A stretch of DNA of 64,000 nt from Cupriavidus sp. D39 (GCF_026627925.1 NZ_JAPNLE010000009.1:2666001-2730000); one strand, 5' to 3'. Shown: positions 27,501 through 39,105, counted from the first letter of the stretch. The notes: a model not told the origin generated them from the letters alone. Translations and numbers: made by a program.

Positions 27501-28175
27501 ATGAATCTGGCATTGTTCGACCTCGACCACACCTTGCTCCCGACTGACAGCGACCACGAATGGGGCCGCTTCCTGGTGCGCCTGGGCGTTGTCGACGAGG
27601 AATTCTACCGCCGCAGGAACGACGAGTTCTTCGGCCATTACAAGGCTGGCACCCTGGATATCCAGGCTTTCCTGCGTTTCGCCCTGGCGCCGCTGGCGGC
27701 CAATCCGCGCGACCGCCTGGAAGCGTTGCGCAGCCAGTTCATGCGTGAAGTGATCGATCCGGTCATCACGCCGCAGGCGCGCGCGCTGGTCTACAAGCAT
27801 CTCGACGCCGGCGACCTGTGCGCCGTGGTCACCGCCACCAATAGTTTCGTCACCGCCCCGATCGCGGCGGCCTTCGGCATCAAGCACCTGATCGCCACCG
27901 AGCCGGCCACCGCCAACGGCAAGCCCGACGGCGCCTTCACCGGTGAAGTGGCGGGTATTCCCAGCTTCCGCGAGGGCAAGATCACCCGGGTGGAAGCCTG
28001 GCTAAAGAGCATGGGCACCCAATGGGATGCCTTCGAAAACACCACCTTCTACAGCGATTCGGCCAACGACCTGCCGCTGCTGGAGAAGGTCAGCGAACCG
28101 ATCGCCGCCAACCCGGACGATCGCCTGCGTCACCACGCCGCCGCGTCAGGCTGGCGCATCATGGACCTGTTCTGA
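27501..28175 (+). CDS. HAD superfamily subfamily IB phosphatase
   Basis: A 224-residue haloacid-dehalogenase hydrolase of the SerB/CicA-like IB group. Motif I is LFDLDHTLLPTDSD with the nucleophilic Asp. Motif II is the TATNSF segment, motif III lies in the GKITRVEAWL region, and motif IV is FYSDSANDLPLLEKV. The helical cap after residue 20 (HEWGRFLVRLG..FYRRRNDEFFGHYKAGTLD) is characteristic of this IB subgroup, which is often annotated as phosphoserine-phosphatase-like or histidinol-phosphatase-like. The substrate is not identified. One base separates its stop from the pcnB start, so the two are co-transcribed. Confidence 0.9.
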   Translation: MNLALFDLDHTLLPTDSDHEWGRFLVRLGVVDEEFYRRRNDEFFGHYKAGTLDIQAFLRFALAPLAANPRDRLEALRSQFMREVIDPVITPQARALVYKHLDAGDLCAVVTATNSFVTAPIAAAFGIKHLIATEPATANGKPDGAFTGEVAGIPSFREGKITRVEAWLKSMGTQWDAFENTTFYSDSANDLPLLEKVSEPIAANPDDRLRHHAAASGWRIMDLF

Positions 28176-28176
28176 C

Positions 28177-29796
28177 GTGATCAAAAAGCTAATCAACCGG
28201 CTGCTAGGCAAGCCGGGCACCCAGCAGCGCCCCGTCAAACGCCGCGGCCAGCGCGCCCATGCGCCGAACATCGTTGCGCATGCCGAGCACCAGATCGACC
28301 AGTTGCTGATCTCGCGCAACGCCATCAAGGTTACTTCGACGCTCCAGCAGGCAGGCTACGAGGCGTTTATCGTCGGCGGCGCGGTGCGCGACCTGTTGCT
28401 GGGCATCAAGCCCAAGGACTTCGACGTCGCGACCAACGCCACGCCTGACCAGGTGCAGGCGCTGTTCCGCCGCTCGCGCATCATCGGCCGGCGCTTCCAG
28501 ATCGTGCACGTGACGTTCTATGGCGGGCGCGAGCAGGAGATCATCGAAGTCTCCACCTTCCGCGCGCTGGTCGACGCGGTCGCCAGCGAGACCTTGCCCG
28601 AAGGGCGGCGCCTCAAGCGCTCGGAACTCGACAGCAAGACCCACGCCATCGACGCCTCCGGCCGCGTGCTGCGCGACAATGTCTGGGGCTCGCAGGCCGA
28701 AGACGCGGAACGCCGCGACTTCACCATCAACGCGATGTACTACGACCCGGCCCAGCAGTTGGTGTACGACTACCACCAGGGCATGGAAGACATCCGCGCG
28801 CGCACGCTGCGCATGATCGGCGACCCGGTCACGCGCTACCGCGAAGATCCCATCCGCATGCTGCGCGTGGTGCGCTTCGCCGCCAAGACCGGATTCACGA
28901 TCGACGAGGACACCCGCCAGCCGATCGCCGACCTCGCCTCGCTGATCCACAACGTGCCCAGCGCGCGCCTGTTCGACGAGATGCTCAAGCTGCTGATGTC
29001 GGGCCATGCCTGGGCGTCGCTGCAGGAACTGCGCAAGGCCGGCCTGCACCGCGGCCTGCTGCCTCTGCTGGATGTCGCGCTGGAGCAGCCGATGGGCCAG
29101 CGCTTCGTGCAACTGGCGCTGGACAACACCGACCAGCGCGTGCAGGTTGGCAAGCCGGTCTCGCCGGGCTTCCTGTTTGCCGCGCTGCTGTGGCACCACG
29201 TGCTGCAGCGCTGGACCACGCTGCGCGAGGAAGGCGAGCATGCCATCGCCGCGCTCAACATCGCCATGGACGACGTGCTGGAACGCCAGACCGGCCAGCT
29301 CGCCATCCAGCGCCGCTTTGTCACCGACATGCGGGATATCTGGGGCATGCAGCCGCGCTTCGAGAAGCGCGTGGGCCGCATGCCGTTCCGCCTGATCGAG
29401 TCGCCGCGCTTTCGCGCCGGCTTCGACTTCCTCTACCTGCGCTGCGAATCCGGCGAGCAGCCGGCCGAGCTGGCGAAATGGTGGCAAGACTTCCAGGACG
29501 CCGATAGCCACGGCCGCGAAGACCTGATCGAGGCCGTGCGCCCGGTGCGCGGCGGCGGCAAGCAGGGCGGCGGCAGTGGCGGCGCGGGCCATGCCGAAGG
29601 CTTTGAGCCCGCCGGAGATGGCGACAGCGGCGAAAGTGGCGACGGCGGCGGCCCCGCACGCAAGAAGCGCCGTCGGCGCAGTCCGCGGAAATCGGATAAA
29701 GTTTCTCCGCGGAGTGATATGGACGCGAGCCAGGAATCCGGCTCCACTGCAGACCGGAAAACCGGCAAGGTACGCGTCCAGCCGGAGGAATCGTAA
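28177..29796 (+). CDS. pcnB: Poly(A) polymerase I
   Basis: Adds 3' poly(A) tails to RNA and so promotes its decay. The 539-residue protein is a class II nucleotidyltransferase: FIVGGAVRDLLLGIKPKDFDVATNA with the catalytic DxD, RRFQIVHV, RRDFTINAMYYDP, and RYREDPIRMLRVVRFAAKTGF. The C-terminal 90 residues are low complexity: a Gly-rich part (GGGKQGGGSGGAG) and then a very basic one (ARKKRRRRSPRKSDK), likely to bind RNA. The start is GTG at 28177, one base after the HAD stop. The stop overlaps the folK ATG (TAATG). Confidence 0.95.
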   Translation: MIKKLINRLLGKPGTQQRPVKRRGQRAHAPNIVAHAEHQIDQLLISRNAIKVTSTLQQAGYEAFIVGGAVRDLLLGIKPKDFDVATNATPDQVQALFRRSRIIGRRFQIVHVTFYGGREQEIIEVSTFRALVDAVASETLPEGRRLKRSELDSKTHAIDASGRVLRDNVWGSQAEDAERRDFTINAMYYDPAQQLVYDYHQGMEDIRARTLRMIGDPVTRYREDPIRMLRVVRFAAKTGFTIDEDTRQPIADLASLIHNVPSARLFDEMLKLLMSGHAWASLQELRKAGLHRGLLPLLDVALEQPMGQRFVQLALDNTDQRVQVGKPVSPGFLFAALLWHHVLQRWTTLREEGEHAIAALNIAMDDVLERQTGQLAIQRRFVTDMRDIWGMQPRFEKRVGRMPFRLIESPRFRAGFDFLYLRCESGEQPAELAKWWQDFQDADSHGREDLIEAVRPVRGGGKQGGGSGGAGHAEGFEPAGDGDSGESGDGGGPARKKRRRRSPRKSDKVSPRSDMDASQESGSTADRKTGKVRVQPEES

Positions 29797-30368
29797 TGAC
29801 ACTTGCCTTTATCGGCATCGGAGCCAACCTGGGTGACGCCCGGCAGGCCCTGAAAGATGCCATCGTGTGCCTGGCCCAGCAGGTCGGCATCACGGTGCTG
29901 GCGAGATCGTCGCTCTATCGCACGGCCCCGGTCGATGCGACGGGCGATGACTACTACAACGCAGTGGTCAAGGTAGAGACCTCGTTCACCGCAGCCCAGC
30001 TATTGCGCATCTGTCACCACATCGAGGATCAGTTCGGACGCGAGCGGCCTTTCCGCAACGCACCACGCACCCTCGACCTGGACCTGCTGGTCTTTGGCGA
30101 CGAAATCCACCAGGACGAAAAGCTGGTGGTGCCACATCCGCGCGTGACCGAACGCGCCTTCACGCTGGTGCCACTGCTTGAGCTGGATGGCGAACTGGTC
30201 ATCCCGGGCCTTGGCCGCGCGGCGGATTACCTGGCCGCGCTCAGCACGCAGCGTGTCGAGAAGATCTCCTTTGCAAGTGCACGCGGCAGCCCGACGCGCA
30301 CAGCGATTCCTGAAGCCATGGCCGGCAGCGGCAAGCCGGCCCTGCTTTGTCCGCCCTGTACCGTGTAG
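29796..30368 (+). CDS. folK: 2-amino-4-hydroxy-6-hydroxymethyldihydropteridine pyrophosphokinase
   Basis: Transfers pyrophosphate from ATP to hydroxymethyl-dihydropterin in folate synthesis. The 190-residue protein shows IGIGANLGDARQAL, SSLYRTAPVDATGDDYYNAVVKVET and the signature GRERPFRNAPRTLDLDLLVFGD, whose Asp pair binds magnesium. PHPRVTERAFTLVPLLEL follows. It is somewhat longer than the usual 160 residues, with a C-terminal extension of about 30 residues without recognisable motifs. Its ATG overlaps the pcnB stop, so translation is coupled. The pcnB-folK-dNK-panB order is common in betaproteobacteria. Confidence 0.96.
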   Translation: MTLAFIGIGANLGDARQALKDAIVCLAQQVGITVLARSSLYRTAPVDATGDDYYNAVVKVETSFTAAQLLRICHHIEDQFGRERPFRNAPRTLDLDLLVFGDEIHQDEKLVVPHPRVTERAFTLVPLLELDGELVIPGLGRAADYLAALSTQRVEKISFASARGSPTRTAIPEAMAGSGKPALLCPPCTV

Positions 30369-30396
30369 TTCGCCCCCCAGCCGACCGGACCCGCCC

Positions 30397-31038
30397 ATGC
30401 TCGAACACCTGCGCCGCATCGTGGTGGAAGGCCCCATCGGAGCCGGCAAGACCGCGCTCGCGCAACGCCTGGCGCAAACCCTGCGCACCGGCGAATTGCT
30501 CGATGCGGCACGTGAAAATCCCTTCCTGGAACGCTACTACCGAGAGCCCGCGCGCTATGCGCTGCCGCTGCAGCTATCCCTGATGAACCAGCGCGCGCAG
30601 CAACTCAAGGCCTGGCAGGCGGCACTGCTGGCAGGCCAGCGCATGGTGGGCGATTTCCTGTACACCAGGGACCGCCTCTACGCCGGGCTGACGCTGCCCG
30701 AAGAGGAACTGGCGCTGTACGACGCCCTCGCCGCGCGCCTGCCGGCCCAAGGCCAGCGCGTGGATCTCGTGATCGTGCTGCAGGCCTCGCCCGCCTTGCT
30801 GCGCGAGCGCATCGCCCGGCGCAACGCGCCAGGCGAGTCCAGCATCGACGATGCCTACCTGGAGCGGCTGTCGGATGCCTATGGCGAGCTGTTCCATCGC
30901 TACGACGAGGCGCCGGTCATGATCGTCGACACCGCACACTTCAGTCCGGTAGACAACGACGCCGATTTCCGTACACTACTGTCGCGCATCGAAAACATGC
31001 GTGGCCGCAAGGCCTTTCTCAATCTCGCTGCGCCCTGA
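30397..31038 (+). CDS. Deoxynucleoside kinase (deoxyadenosine/deoxyguanosine kinase family)
   Basis: A 213-residue P-loop kinase that phosphorylates deoxynucleosides with ATP. Features: IVVEGPIGAGKTALAQRLA (Walker A), the acidic segment ARENPFLERYYREPARYALPLQ, the DRS-like GDFLYTRDRLYA motif, and a LID region with RERIARRNAPGESSI. The start is the ATG at 30397, where the protein begins MLEHLRRIVVEG. It lies between folK and panB on the same strand, the usual location of this gene in betaproteobacteria. The preferred nucleoside is not predictable from sequence alone. Confidence 0.9.
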   Translation: MLEHLRRIVVEGPIGAGKTALAQRLAQTLRTGELLDAARENPFLERYYREPARYALPLQLSLMNQRAQQLKAWQAALLAGQRMVGDFLYTRDRLYAGLTLPEEELALYDALAARLPAQGQRVDLVIVLQASPALLRERIARRNAPGESSIDDAYLERLSDAYGELFHRYDEAPVMIVDTAHFSPVDNDADFRTLLSRIENMRGRKAFLNLAAP

Positions 31039-31248
31039 CAGGTTCCCGCCTGCCAGCCTTCACCATAACGACAGCAGTCGCTGCCGCGAATCCCGCGGTC
31101 CCGTCCAAGGGCCGAGCGCCTCGCGCAGAACGAACTGAAAAGGGGCAAAGGCCTTGCCGCACAGATGCAGATGCGTTGATGCACGGATCATGAATGCACT
31201 GCGGCATTGCGGCCAGCCCGGCTCCCGTCTCTCTACCGGCCCAACGTC

Positions 31249-32070
31249 ATGAGCTACCTCCTCGACCCCTCCCGCAAGACCGTCACCATCCCCAAGCTGC
31301 AAGCGATGCGCGCCGCCGGCGAAAAGATCGCCATGCTGACCGCCTATGACTCCAGCTTCGCCGCGCTGCTCGACTACTGCGGGGTCGAAGTCCTGCTGGT
31401 CGGCGACTCCCTTGGCAATGTCATGCAAGGCCAGCAGACCACGTTGCCCGTGACGCTCGAGCAGGTCGTCTATCACACCGAATGCGTGGCGCGCGGCAAC
31501 CAGAGCGCGCTGCTGGTGGCGGACCTGCCGTTCGGCACCTATCCCACCCCGGAAGCCACCTTCGCCAGCGCCGTGGCGCTGATGCAGGCCGGCGCGCACA
31601 TGGTCAAGCTGGAGGGCGGCGACTGGCTCGCGCCCACCGTCAAGTTCCTGGTCGAGCGCAGCATCCCGGTGTGCGCCCACATTGGCCTGACGCCGCAGTC
31701 GGTGCACGCGCTGGGCGGCTTCAAGGTGCAAGGCAAGACCGACGAAAGCGCGGCGCAGCTCAAGCGCGACGCGCTCGCGCTGCAAGCCGCGGGCGCCCAG
31801 CTGATCGTGATGGAAGCGGTGCCGGCTGCGGTGGCCGGCGTGGTCACCGGCCTGCTGACCATCCCGACCATCGGCATCGGCGCCGGCGCGGATTGCTCCG
31901 GCCAGGTGCTGGTGTTGCAGGACATGATCAACGTCTACCCGGGCCGCAAGGCCAAGTTCGTGCGCAACTTCATGGAAGGCGCCGGTTCGATCGAGGCTGC
32001 CGTGCGCGCCTACGTGGCGGCCGTGAAGGACGGCAGCTTCCCGGCCGTCGAGCACACCTTCTCGGCCTGA
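31249..32070 (+). CDS. panB: 3-methyl-2-oxobutanoate hydroxymethyltransferase
   Basis: First committed enzyme of pantothenate synthesis: transfers a hydroxymethyl group from methylene-tetrahydrofolate to ketoisovalerate. The 273-residue protein has [54 protein letters not shown], and [19 protein letters not shown] near the C-terminus, all PanB hallmarks. The start at 31249 gives [17 protein letters not shown]. Together with coaBC at the left edge it is the second coenzyme A gene in the window. The ABC permease gene starts 13 bases after it. Confidence 0.97.
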   Translation: MSYLLDPSRKTVTIPKLQAMRAAGEKIAMLTAYDSSFAALLDYCGVEVLLVGDSLGNVMQGQQTTLPVTLEQVVYHTECVARGNQSALLVADLPFGTYPTPEATFASAVALMQAGAHMVKLEGGDWLAPTVKFLVERSIPVCAHIGLTPQSVHALGGFKVQGKTDESAAQLKRDALALQAAGAQLIVMEAVPAAVAGVVTGLLTIPTIGIGAGADCSGQVLVLQDMINVYPGRKAKFVRNFMEGAGSIEAAVRAYVAAVKDGSFPAVEHTFSA

Positions 32071-32083
32071 GCGCGCGCCGGCG

Positions 32084-32782
32084 ATGGAGATCGGTGCCGC
32101 CACCGTCGCAGCCTTTGCGCTTCTGGCCAGCGGTGACGGCGCCATCTGGTTCATCGTCTGGACCTCGCTGGTGGTGGCCGCGCTCGGGCTGGCGATTGCC
32201 ACCGTGCCGGCCATCGGCGCGGCCTACCTGATCGCCACCCACGATTTTCCCGGACGGCGCGTGGTGGTGGTGATGGCGCAGGCCTTCCTTTCCTTCCCGA
32301 CCGTGCTGGTCGGGCTGGTCCTCTACCTGCTGTTCACCCGCCACGGCCCGCTGGGCGATTTCTCATTGCTGTTTTCCCGCAGCGGCATGGTGCTCGGGCA
32401 GGCGGTGATCGGCTTCCCGGTGGTGCTGGCATTTGCCCTGTCCACCTTGCAGGGCGCGGATGCGCGCCTGCGTGAAACCGCCTGGGTACTGGGCGCCGGA
32501 CGCTGGCGGACTTTGTTCACCGTCCTGCGCGAGCTGCGCTTTGGCCTGATGGCGGCGCTGGTGGCGGGCTTTGGGCGGGTCGTTGCCGAGGTAGGCTCGG
32601 CGTTGATGATCGGCGGCAACATCGAAGGCGCCACCCGGACCATTACCACCGCCATCGCGCTGGAAACCAGCAAGGGCGAATTCGCCCAGGGCATCGCGCT
32701 GGGCATCGTGCTGGTGGCACTGGCCGTACTGGTAAATGTGATGCTGGCGTGGCTGCAAGGCGCGGGAGGATTCCGACGATGA
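32084..32782 (+). CDS. ABC transporter permease, tungstate (TupB) type
   Basis: A 232-residue inner-membrane permease with about five or six hydrophobic helices and a cytoplasmic EAA-type loop: ADARLRETAWVLGAGRWRTLFTVLREL. The sequence SFPTVLVGLVLYLLFTRHGPLGDFSLLFSRSGMVLGQAVIGFPVV and VAEVGSALMIGGNIEGATRTITTAIALETSKGEFA is typical of TupB/WtpB-like oxyanion permeases. Its stop overlaps the ATP-binding gene (ATGA). It follows panB by 13 bases. No tungstate-binding TupA gene is present here. Confidence 0.85.
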   Translation: MEIGAATVAAFALLASGDGAIWFIVWTSLVVAALGLAIATVPAIGAAYLIATHDFPGRRVVVVMAQAFLSFPTVLVGLVLYLLFTRHGPLGDFSLLFSRSGMVLGQAVIGFPVVLAFALSTLQGADARLRETAWVLGAGRWRTLFTVLRELRFGLMAALVAGFGRVVAEVGSALMIGGNIEGATRTITTAIALETSKGEFAQGIALGIVLVALAVLVNVMLAWLQGAGGFRR

Positions 32783-33510
32783 GCACGCTGCCCGCGCGCC
32801 GCACGCCTGACGGGCAGGCGTTGCCGCCTTCACAGCTGCCGCCGCTGCTGACGGTGCGCGGCCTGCGGCGCCAGGTGGGCGCGCGCCGCCTGTTCGATAT
32901 TGCCGAGCTCGCCTTTCCGCGCGCCGCCGCCGTGGTGCTGACCGGCGTCAATGGCGCTGGCAAGAGCACGCTGCTGCGCATGGTGGCAGGGCTGGAGCGC
33001 GCGCCCGGCGCTACGGTGGCCTGGACCGGCGCGGACGGCACGCCGTGCAACGCCGCCCTCGATCCGCTGCCGGGCGCGCTGCGCCAGCGCATCGCCTACC
33101 TGCACCAGCACCCCTACCTGTTCCGCACCTCGGTACGCGAGAACATCGCCTATGGCCTGAAGGCGCGCGGCATGCCTGACGACGAAGTCAGGCGGCGCGT
33201 GGGCGCCGCGCTGGGCTGGGCCGGCATCACGCACGTGCAGGACACCGCCCCCGAACGCCTGTCCGGCGGCGAGGTGCAGCGCGTGGCACTGGCCCGCGCC
33301 AAGGTGCTGGAGCCCGATTTGCTGCTGCTGGACGAACCCACCTCCAGCCTGGACGGCTACGCGCGCGAACAGGTGATCGGCCTGGTGCAGGACCTGGCCT
33401 CCGAGGGCCGCAGCGTGGTGATGGTCTGCCACGACCGCGAGCTGATCAACCTGCCGGGCGTGGTGCGCTGGAAGCTCGGCGACGGGCGGCTGGATACGCG
33501 CCACCCCTGA
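32779..33510 (+). CDS. ABC transporter ATP-binding protein (TupC type)
   Basis: A 243-residue ATPase partner of the preceding permease. Walker A is TGVNGAGKSTLLRM, the Q-loop is YLHQHPYLFRTSVRENIAYG, the signature is LSGGEVQRVALARA, Walker B is LLLLDEPTSSLD, and the H-loop is VMVCHDREL. The N-terminal 25 residues before LLTVRGLRRQ are an extra Pro/Ser-rich stretch. The start at 32779 overlaps the permease stop codon. It ends nine bases from the convergent pabB-pabC stop. Probable substrate tungstate or molybdate, inferred from the permease. Confidence 0.88.
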   Translation: MSTLPARRTPDGQALPPSQLPPLLTVRGLRRQVGARRLFDIAELAFPRAAAVVLTGVNGAGKSTLLRMVAGLERAPGATVAWTGADGTPCNAALDPLPGALRQRIAYLHQHPYLFRTSVRENIAYGLKARGMPDDEVRRRVGAALGWAGITHVQDTAPERLSGGEVQRVALARAKVLEPDLLLLDEPTSSLDGYAREQVIGLVQDLASEGRSVVMVCHDRELINLPGVVRWKLGDGRLDTRHP

Positions 33511-33519
33511 GCGCTTGGC

Positions 33520-35442
33520 TCAGGCTTTTGCCGGCAACTCCGCGGGTAACACGCCCCGCAACGAATTGGCCAGCGCCAGTGCCTCGGCGCCAAGCACCAT
33601 GGCCCGCGTGACAACCGCTTCACGCACCGCCCCGCCCAGGTACCGCATGCCATCGGCCAGCACCGCCGCGCGCATCACGCCGGGCAGGATATCGGCGTCC
33701 AGCGGCGGCGTCAGCCACCCGCCATCCACCTTGACGAACACCGAGCTGCGCCCGCCTTCGAGCAGTTCATCGCGGGCATTGAAGAACAGGCTGTCGAACG
33801 CGCCAGCGCGTTCGGCAGCTTGCCAGCCGGCGTCATAGACGGCGCGCGCGCTGGTCTTGTGGCGGCGCAGCGCGTCCGCCACCGGCTGCGCCTGCGCTGC
33901 CAGCAACACCTGCGCCGGGACCGTGGCGAGCGGCGCCAGCAGGCCGTGGGCGACGGTGAAGCTGCCCGCCTTGTCCAGCGCCAGCCGCAAGCGCCAGGTG
34001 CCGGCACCAAGAGCCGCCACGGCCGCATGCACGGCAGCCAGCGCGCGGGCACGCTCGAAGCCAAAGCCGAAGCAGGCCGCGGAAGCCGCCAGCCTGGCCA
34101 GGTGCTGATCCAGGCGCTGGCACTGCCCGTCTTGCACCCGCATGGTTTCGAACAAGGTAAAGCCCGGATCGTGCGCGGTCAGGAAGCGCGCCTTCCAGCC
34201 GCACTCGGCAAATTCGCCCGCGGCGTCGCTGTCATGCACGATGCCGCCGCCCACGCCCATCTCGCCCGCGCGCAGTCCGTCGGCACCCTGCACGCCCAAT
34301 ACCAGCGTGCGGATGGCTACCGACAGGGAAAAGGCACCCGGCCATGCCTGCGCTTGTCCCGCACCGGGCGCGTCGATCCAGCCGAGCGAGCCGGTGTAGA
34401 GGCCGCGCGGCGCGCGCTCCAGTTCGCCGATGATCTCCATGGTGCGCCGCTTGGGCGCGCCGGTGATGGAGCCGCAGGGAAACAGCGCGCGCAACAGGTC
34501 AGCCAGGCTGGTGCCGGCGCGCGCCTTGGCGGTGACGGTGGAGGTCATCTGCAGCACCGGGCCAAAGGGCTGCACCACGAAGCGATCGGGCACGGCTACC
34601 GTGCCGGGCACCGCGATGCGGCCCAGATCGTTGCGCAGCAGGTCGACGATCATCACGTTCTCGGCGCGGTTCTTGGCGTCGGCCGCCAGCGCCAGCGCGG
34701 CCTCGGCATCGCGTGCGTCGTCGCCCGTGCGCGGCGCCGTGCCCTTCATCGGGCGGGTGAGCAATTGACCCTGGCCGTCATGCCGGACGAACAATTCCGG
34801 CGACAGCGACAGCACCCAGCCATCGCCCGGCAACCGCACCAGCGCGCCGTAGGGCACCGGCTGCGCGGCACGCAATGCTGAATAGAGCGCCAGCGGATCG
34901 CCAAACTCGGCAAAGCGCAGGCGCTGCGTGAAATTGACCTGGTAGGTGTCGCCAGCTTCGATCCACTGGTGGATGCGAGCAATGGCGGCATGGAAAGCCG
35001 GCTCCGGCGTGTCAGCCAGCACATCCATCAAGCCGGCTGGCTCATCCGAGGACTGCGCCAGCCATTGCGCGACCTGCGCCTTGTCCAGCCGATGCATCTC
35101 CCTGAACCACAACAGGCGCAACGCGCCATCGTGCAAAGGCAATGCCTGATCGACATGGACCGGCACGCCAACCAGCGGGCCGCCGAATTCGTAGGGCGCA
35201 AACAGCGTGGCGTGCCAGCCCTGGCGCCAGCCTTCGGCCAGCAAGGCGTCGAGCGAGCCGAGGGCTGAAGCGTCTGGCAGCACGTCTTCGCGGGCGAAGC
35301 CGGTGTACAGGCGCGAGGATGCCTCGCCGGATACGGCGGTAGCGTCGTCGAGCAGGACGAAGGGCTGGGCGACGCTGGCCGGGCCGGATACGGGCGCTTG
35401 CGGGATTGAGGAAGAAGACGAGCGGGTCAGGGAGACAGCCAC
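33520..35442 (-). CDS. pabBC: Fused aminodeoxychorismate synthase component I / aminodeoxychorismate lyase
   Basis: A 640-residue fusion. The first 410 or so residues are PabB: EAGDTYQVNFTQRLRF, PYGALVRLPGDGWVLSLSPELFVR, RPMKGTAPR, ENVMIVDLLRNDLGRIA, and LFPCGSITGAPKRRTMEIIGELE with the catalytic region, then VGGGIVHDSDA. The rest is a PLP-dependent PabC lyase: GFTLFETMRV, RHKTSARAVYD with the probable Schiff-base Lys, and NARDELLEGGRSSVFV. Together they convert chorismate and ammonia to 4-aminobenzoate for folate. The glutaminase PabA is not in the window. It converges with the ABC ATPase gene; repeat copy B lies upstream of it. Confidence 0.93.
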   Translation of the reverse strand: MAVSLTRSSSSSIPQAPVSGPASVAQPFVLLDDATAVSGEASSRLYTGFAREDVLPDASALGSLDALLAEGWRQGWHATLFAPYEFGGPLVGVPVHVDQALPLHDGALRLLWFREMHRLDKAQVAQWLAQSSDEPAGLMDVLADTPEPAFHAAIARIHQWIEAGDTYQVNFTQRLRFAEFGDPLALYSALRAAQPVPYGALVRLPGDGWVLSLSPELFVRHDGQGQLLTRPMKGTAPRTGDDARDAEAALALAADAKNRAENVMIVDLLRNDLGRIAVPGTVAVPDRFVVQPFGPVLQMTSTVTAKARAGTSLADLLRALFPCGSITGAPKRRTMEIIGELERAPRGLYTGSLGWIDAPGAGQAQAWPGAFSLSVAIRTLVLGVQGADGLRAGEMGVGGGIVHDSDAAGEFAECGWKARFLTAHDPGFTLFETMRVQDGQCQRLDQHLARLAASAACFGFGFERARALAAVHAAVAALGAGTWRLRLALDKAGSFTVAHGLLAPLATVPAQVLLAAQAQPVADALRRHKTSARAVYDAGWQAAERAGAFDSLFFNARDELLEGGRSSVFVKVDGGWLTPPLDADILPGVMRAAVLADGMRYLGGAVREAVVTRAMVLGAEALALANSLRGVLPAELPAKA

Positions 35443-35500
35443 GGCAAATCACCAGCGTAAATTGAGGTCGCCAGGAGGCGGGCGATATCGCAATTATCGC

Positions 35501-35690
35501 GCGCCCGCCCTCTCCCCGGCCCCTCTCCCACAAGTGGGAGAGGGAGTAAACCCAAGGCACCTGAGAAGCCGCGGAACGGGCCAAAGACCGCCCACCATGA
35601 CGACGGCTTTCGCTCCCTCTCCCCTCAAGGGGAGAGGGCCGGGGAGAGGGGTGGCTTAGCTAGGAGCCACTTGAAGCGAAGCCCACGGTT
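35501..35690. repeat. Interspersed composite palindromic repeat, copy B
   Basis: Contains CCCTCTCCCAC-aa-GTGGGAGAGGG (35521-35544), CCATGACGACGGCT, CCCTCTCCCC-tcaa-GGGGAGAGGG (35615-35638) and the intact 20-mer GTGGCTTAGCTAGGAGCCAC (35651-35670), then CTTGAAGCGAAGCCC. Here the CCCAC hairpin precedes rather than follows the others, so the modules are permuted relative to copies C and D. It occupies the gap between pabB-pabC and dnaJ. Confidence 0.85.
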
Positions 35691-35707
35691 TGAGCGCGCC
35701 CAAAAAC

Positions 35708-35741
35708 AAAAAAGCCGGCCACGCATCTGCGCGTGGCCGGC
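35708..35741 (-). terminator. Rho-independent terminator after dnaJ
   Basis: GCCGGCCACGC and GCGTGGCCGGC pair over a 6-base loop. On the minus strand the hairpin is followed by TTTTTTGTTTTTG. It lies just past the dnaJ stop codon. Confidence 0.88.
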
Positions 35742-35758
35742 CCCATACCGTAACCGGA

Positions 35759-36906
35759 TCAGCTGAAGAAGCTCTTCACCTTGTCCAGCCAGGATTGCTC
35801 CTGCGGGCTGTGGCGCGAGCCGCCTTCATGCACCGAGCGGTCGAACTGGCGCAGGATGTCCTTCTGCGCCTCGGTCAGCTTGACCGGCGTTTCCACGTTC
35901 ACGTGCACGTAGAGGTCGCCGGGGTAGCCCGAGCGCACGCCCTTGATGCCCTTGCCGCGCAAGCGGAAGGTCTTGCCGGGCTGGGTGCCTTCGGGCACCG
36001 GGAAGCTGGCCTTGCCGCCCAGCGTGGGCACTTCCAGGTCGCCGCCCAGCGCCGCGGTGGCGAAGGAGATCGGCATCTGGCAGTGCAGGTCGTCGCCGTC
36101 GCGCTCGAACACCGCGTGCTGCTTGATGTGGACTTCCACATACAGGTCGCCCGGGGGCCGCCGTTGATGCCCGGCTCGCCATTGCCCGACGAACGGATGC
36201 GCATGCCCTCGTCGATGCCGGCGGGAATCTTCACTTCCAGCGTCTTCTGCGACTTCAGCTTGCCCTGGCCGTGGCACTTGGTGCACGGCTTGGGGATGTG
36301 CTTGCCGGTGCCGTGGCACTTGGGGCAAGTCTGCTGCATCGAGAAGAAGCCTTGCGACACGCGTACCTGGCCCGCGCCATGGCAGGTCGGGCAGGTTTCG
36401 ACGCTGGAGCCGGGCTCGGCGCCATTGCCGTGGCAATGCTCGCACTCGTCCCAGTGGGGCACGCGGATCTGCGCATCGTGGCCGTGGGCGGCCTGCTCCA
36501 GCGTGATTTCCATGCTGTAGCGCAGGTCGGCGCCGCGGTACACCTGCGGGCCGCCGCCACGGCGTCCGCCGCCAGCCTGGCCGCCTTGCTGGCCAAAAAT
36601 ATCGCCGAAGATGTCGCCGAAGGCTTCGGCGAAACCGCCGTACCCTTGGCCGCCGCCGCCGAAGCCGCCCGCCATGTTGGGGTCGACGCCGGCATGGCCG
36701 TACTGGTCGTAGGCGGCCTTCTTCTCGGGGTCGGAGAGCATCTCGTAGGCCTCTTTGACCTCCTTGAACTTCTCTTCGGAATCCTTGCTGTCCGGATTGC
36801 GGTCCGGGTGGTGCTTCATCGCCAGCTTGCGATAGGCCTTCTTGATCTCGTCATCGCCGGCGTTCTTGCCCACCCCGAGCACTTCGTAAAAGTCACGTTT
36901 TGCCAT
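35759..36906 (-). CDS. dnaJ: Molecular chaperone DnaJ (apparent frameshift)
   Basis: Hsp40 co-chaperone that delivers unfolded clients to DnaK and stimulates its ATPase. The N-terminal J domain is [34 protein letters not shown] with the essential HPD. A Gly/Phe-rich linker follows ([25 protein letters not shown]), then the zinc domain with four CxxCxGxG-type motifs ([38 protein letters not shown]). At 36153-36157 (a run of five G) one base appears to be missing. The coding frame then passes to the ORF carrying [21 protein letters not shown] and the C-terminal domain up to [10 protein letters not shown]. Corrected length is about 382 residues, normal for DnaJ. It lies downstream of dnaK. Confidence 0.9.
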
Positions 36907-37081
36907 GGTGGCTGCTTACCTGATGGGCCCGGAAGCGTCCAAAGCCCGCCCGGGCGAAATAGCAAAAAAGCCGAGCGAGGCATTCGACGGCGGTAACCCG
37001 CTTGGTCCAATGTCCGTCGCCCGGCGTCGGGATGGGGGCTGGCGCTGGTGTTAAGCACCGCGCCCCCGCCCCGCTCTTCCA

Positions 37082-39049
<1,968 letters not shown>

Positions 39050-39105
39050 TATTCTCTCCTCTTGAGCCCCGCTATCCGCGGGGACTGCAATTCATCCTGA
39101 GGCCG

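Noticed and set aside
36907..37081. Terminator between dnaK and dnaJ
   Set aside because: A T-run is present on the minus strand (near 36966) but the preceding stem has only about four pairs; the genes are probably read through.
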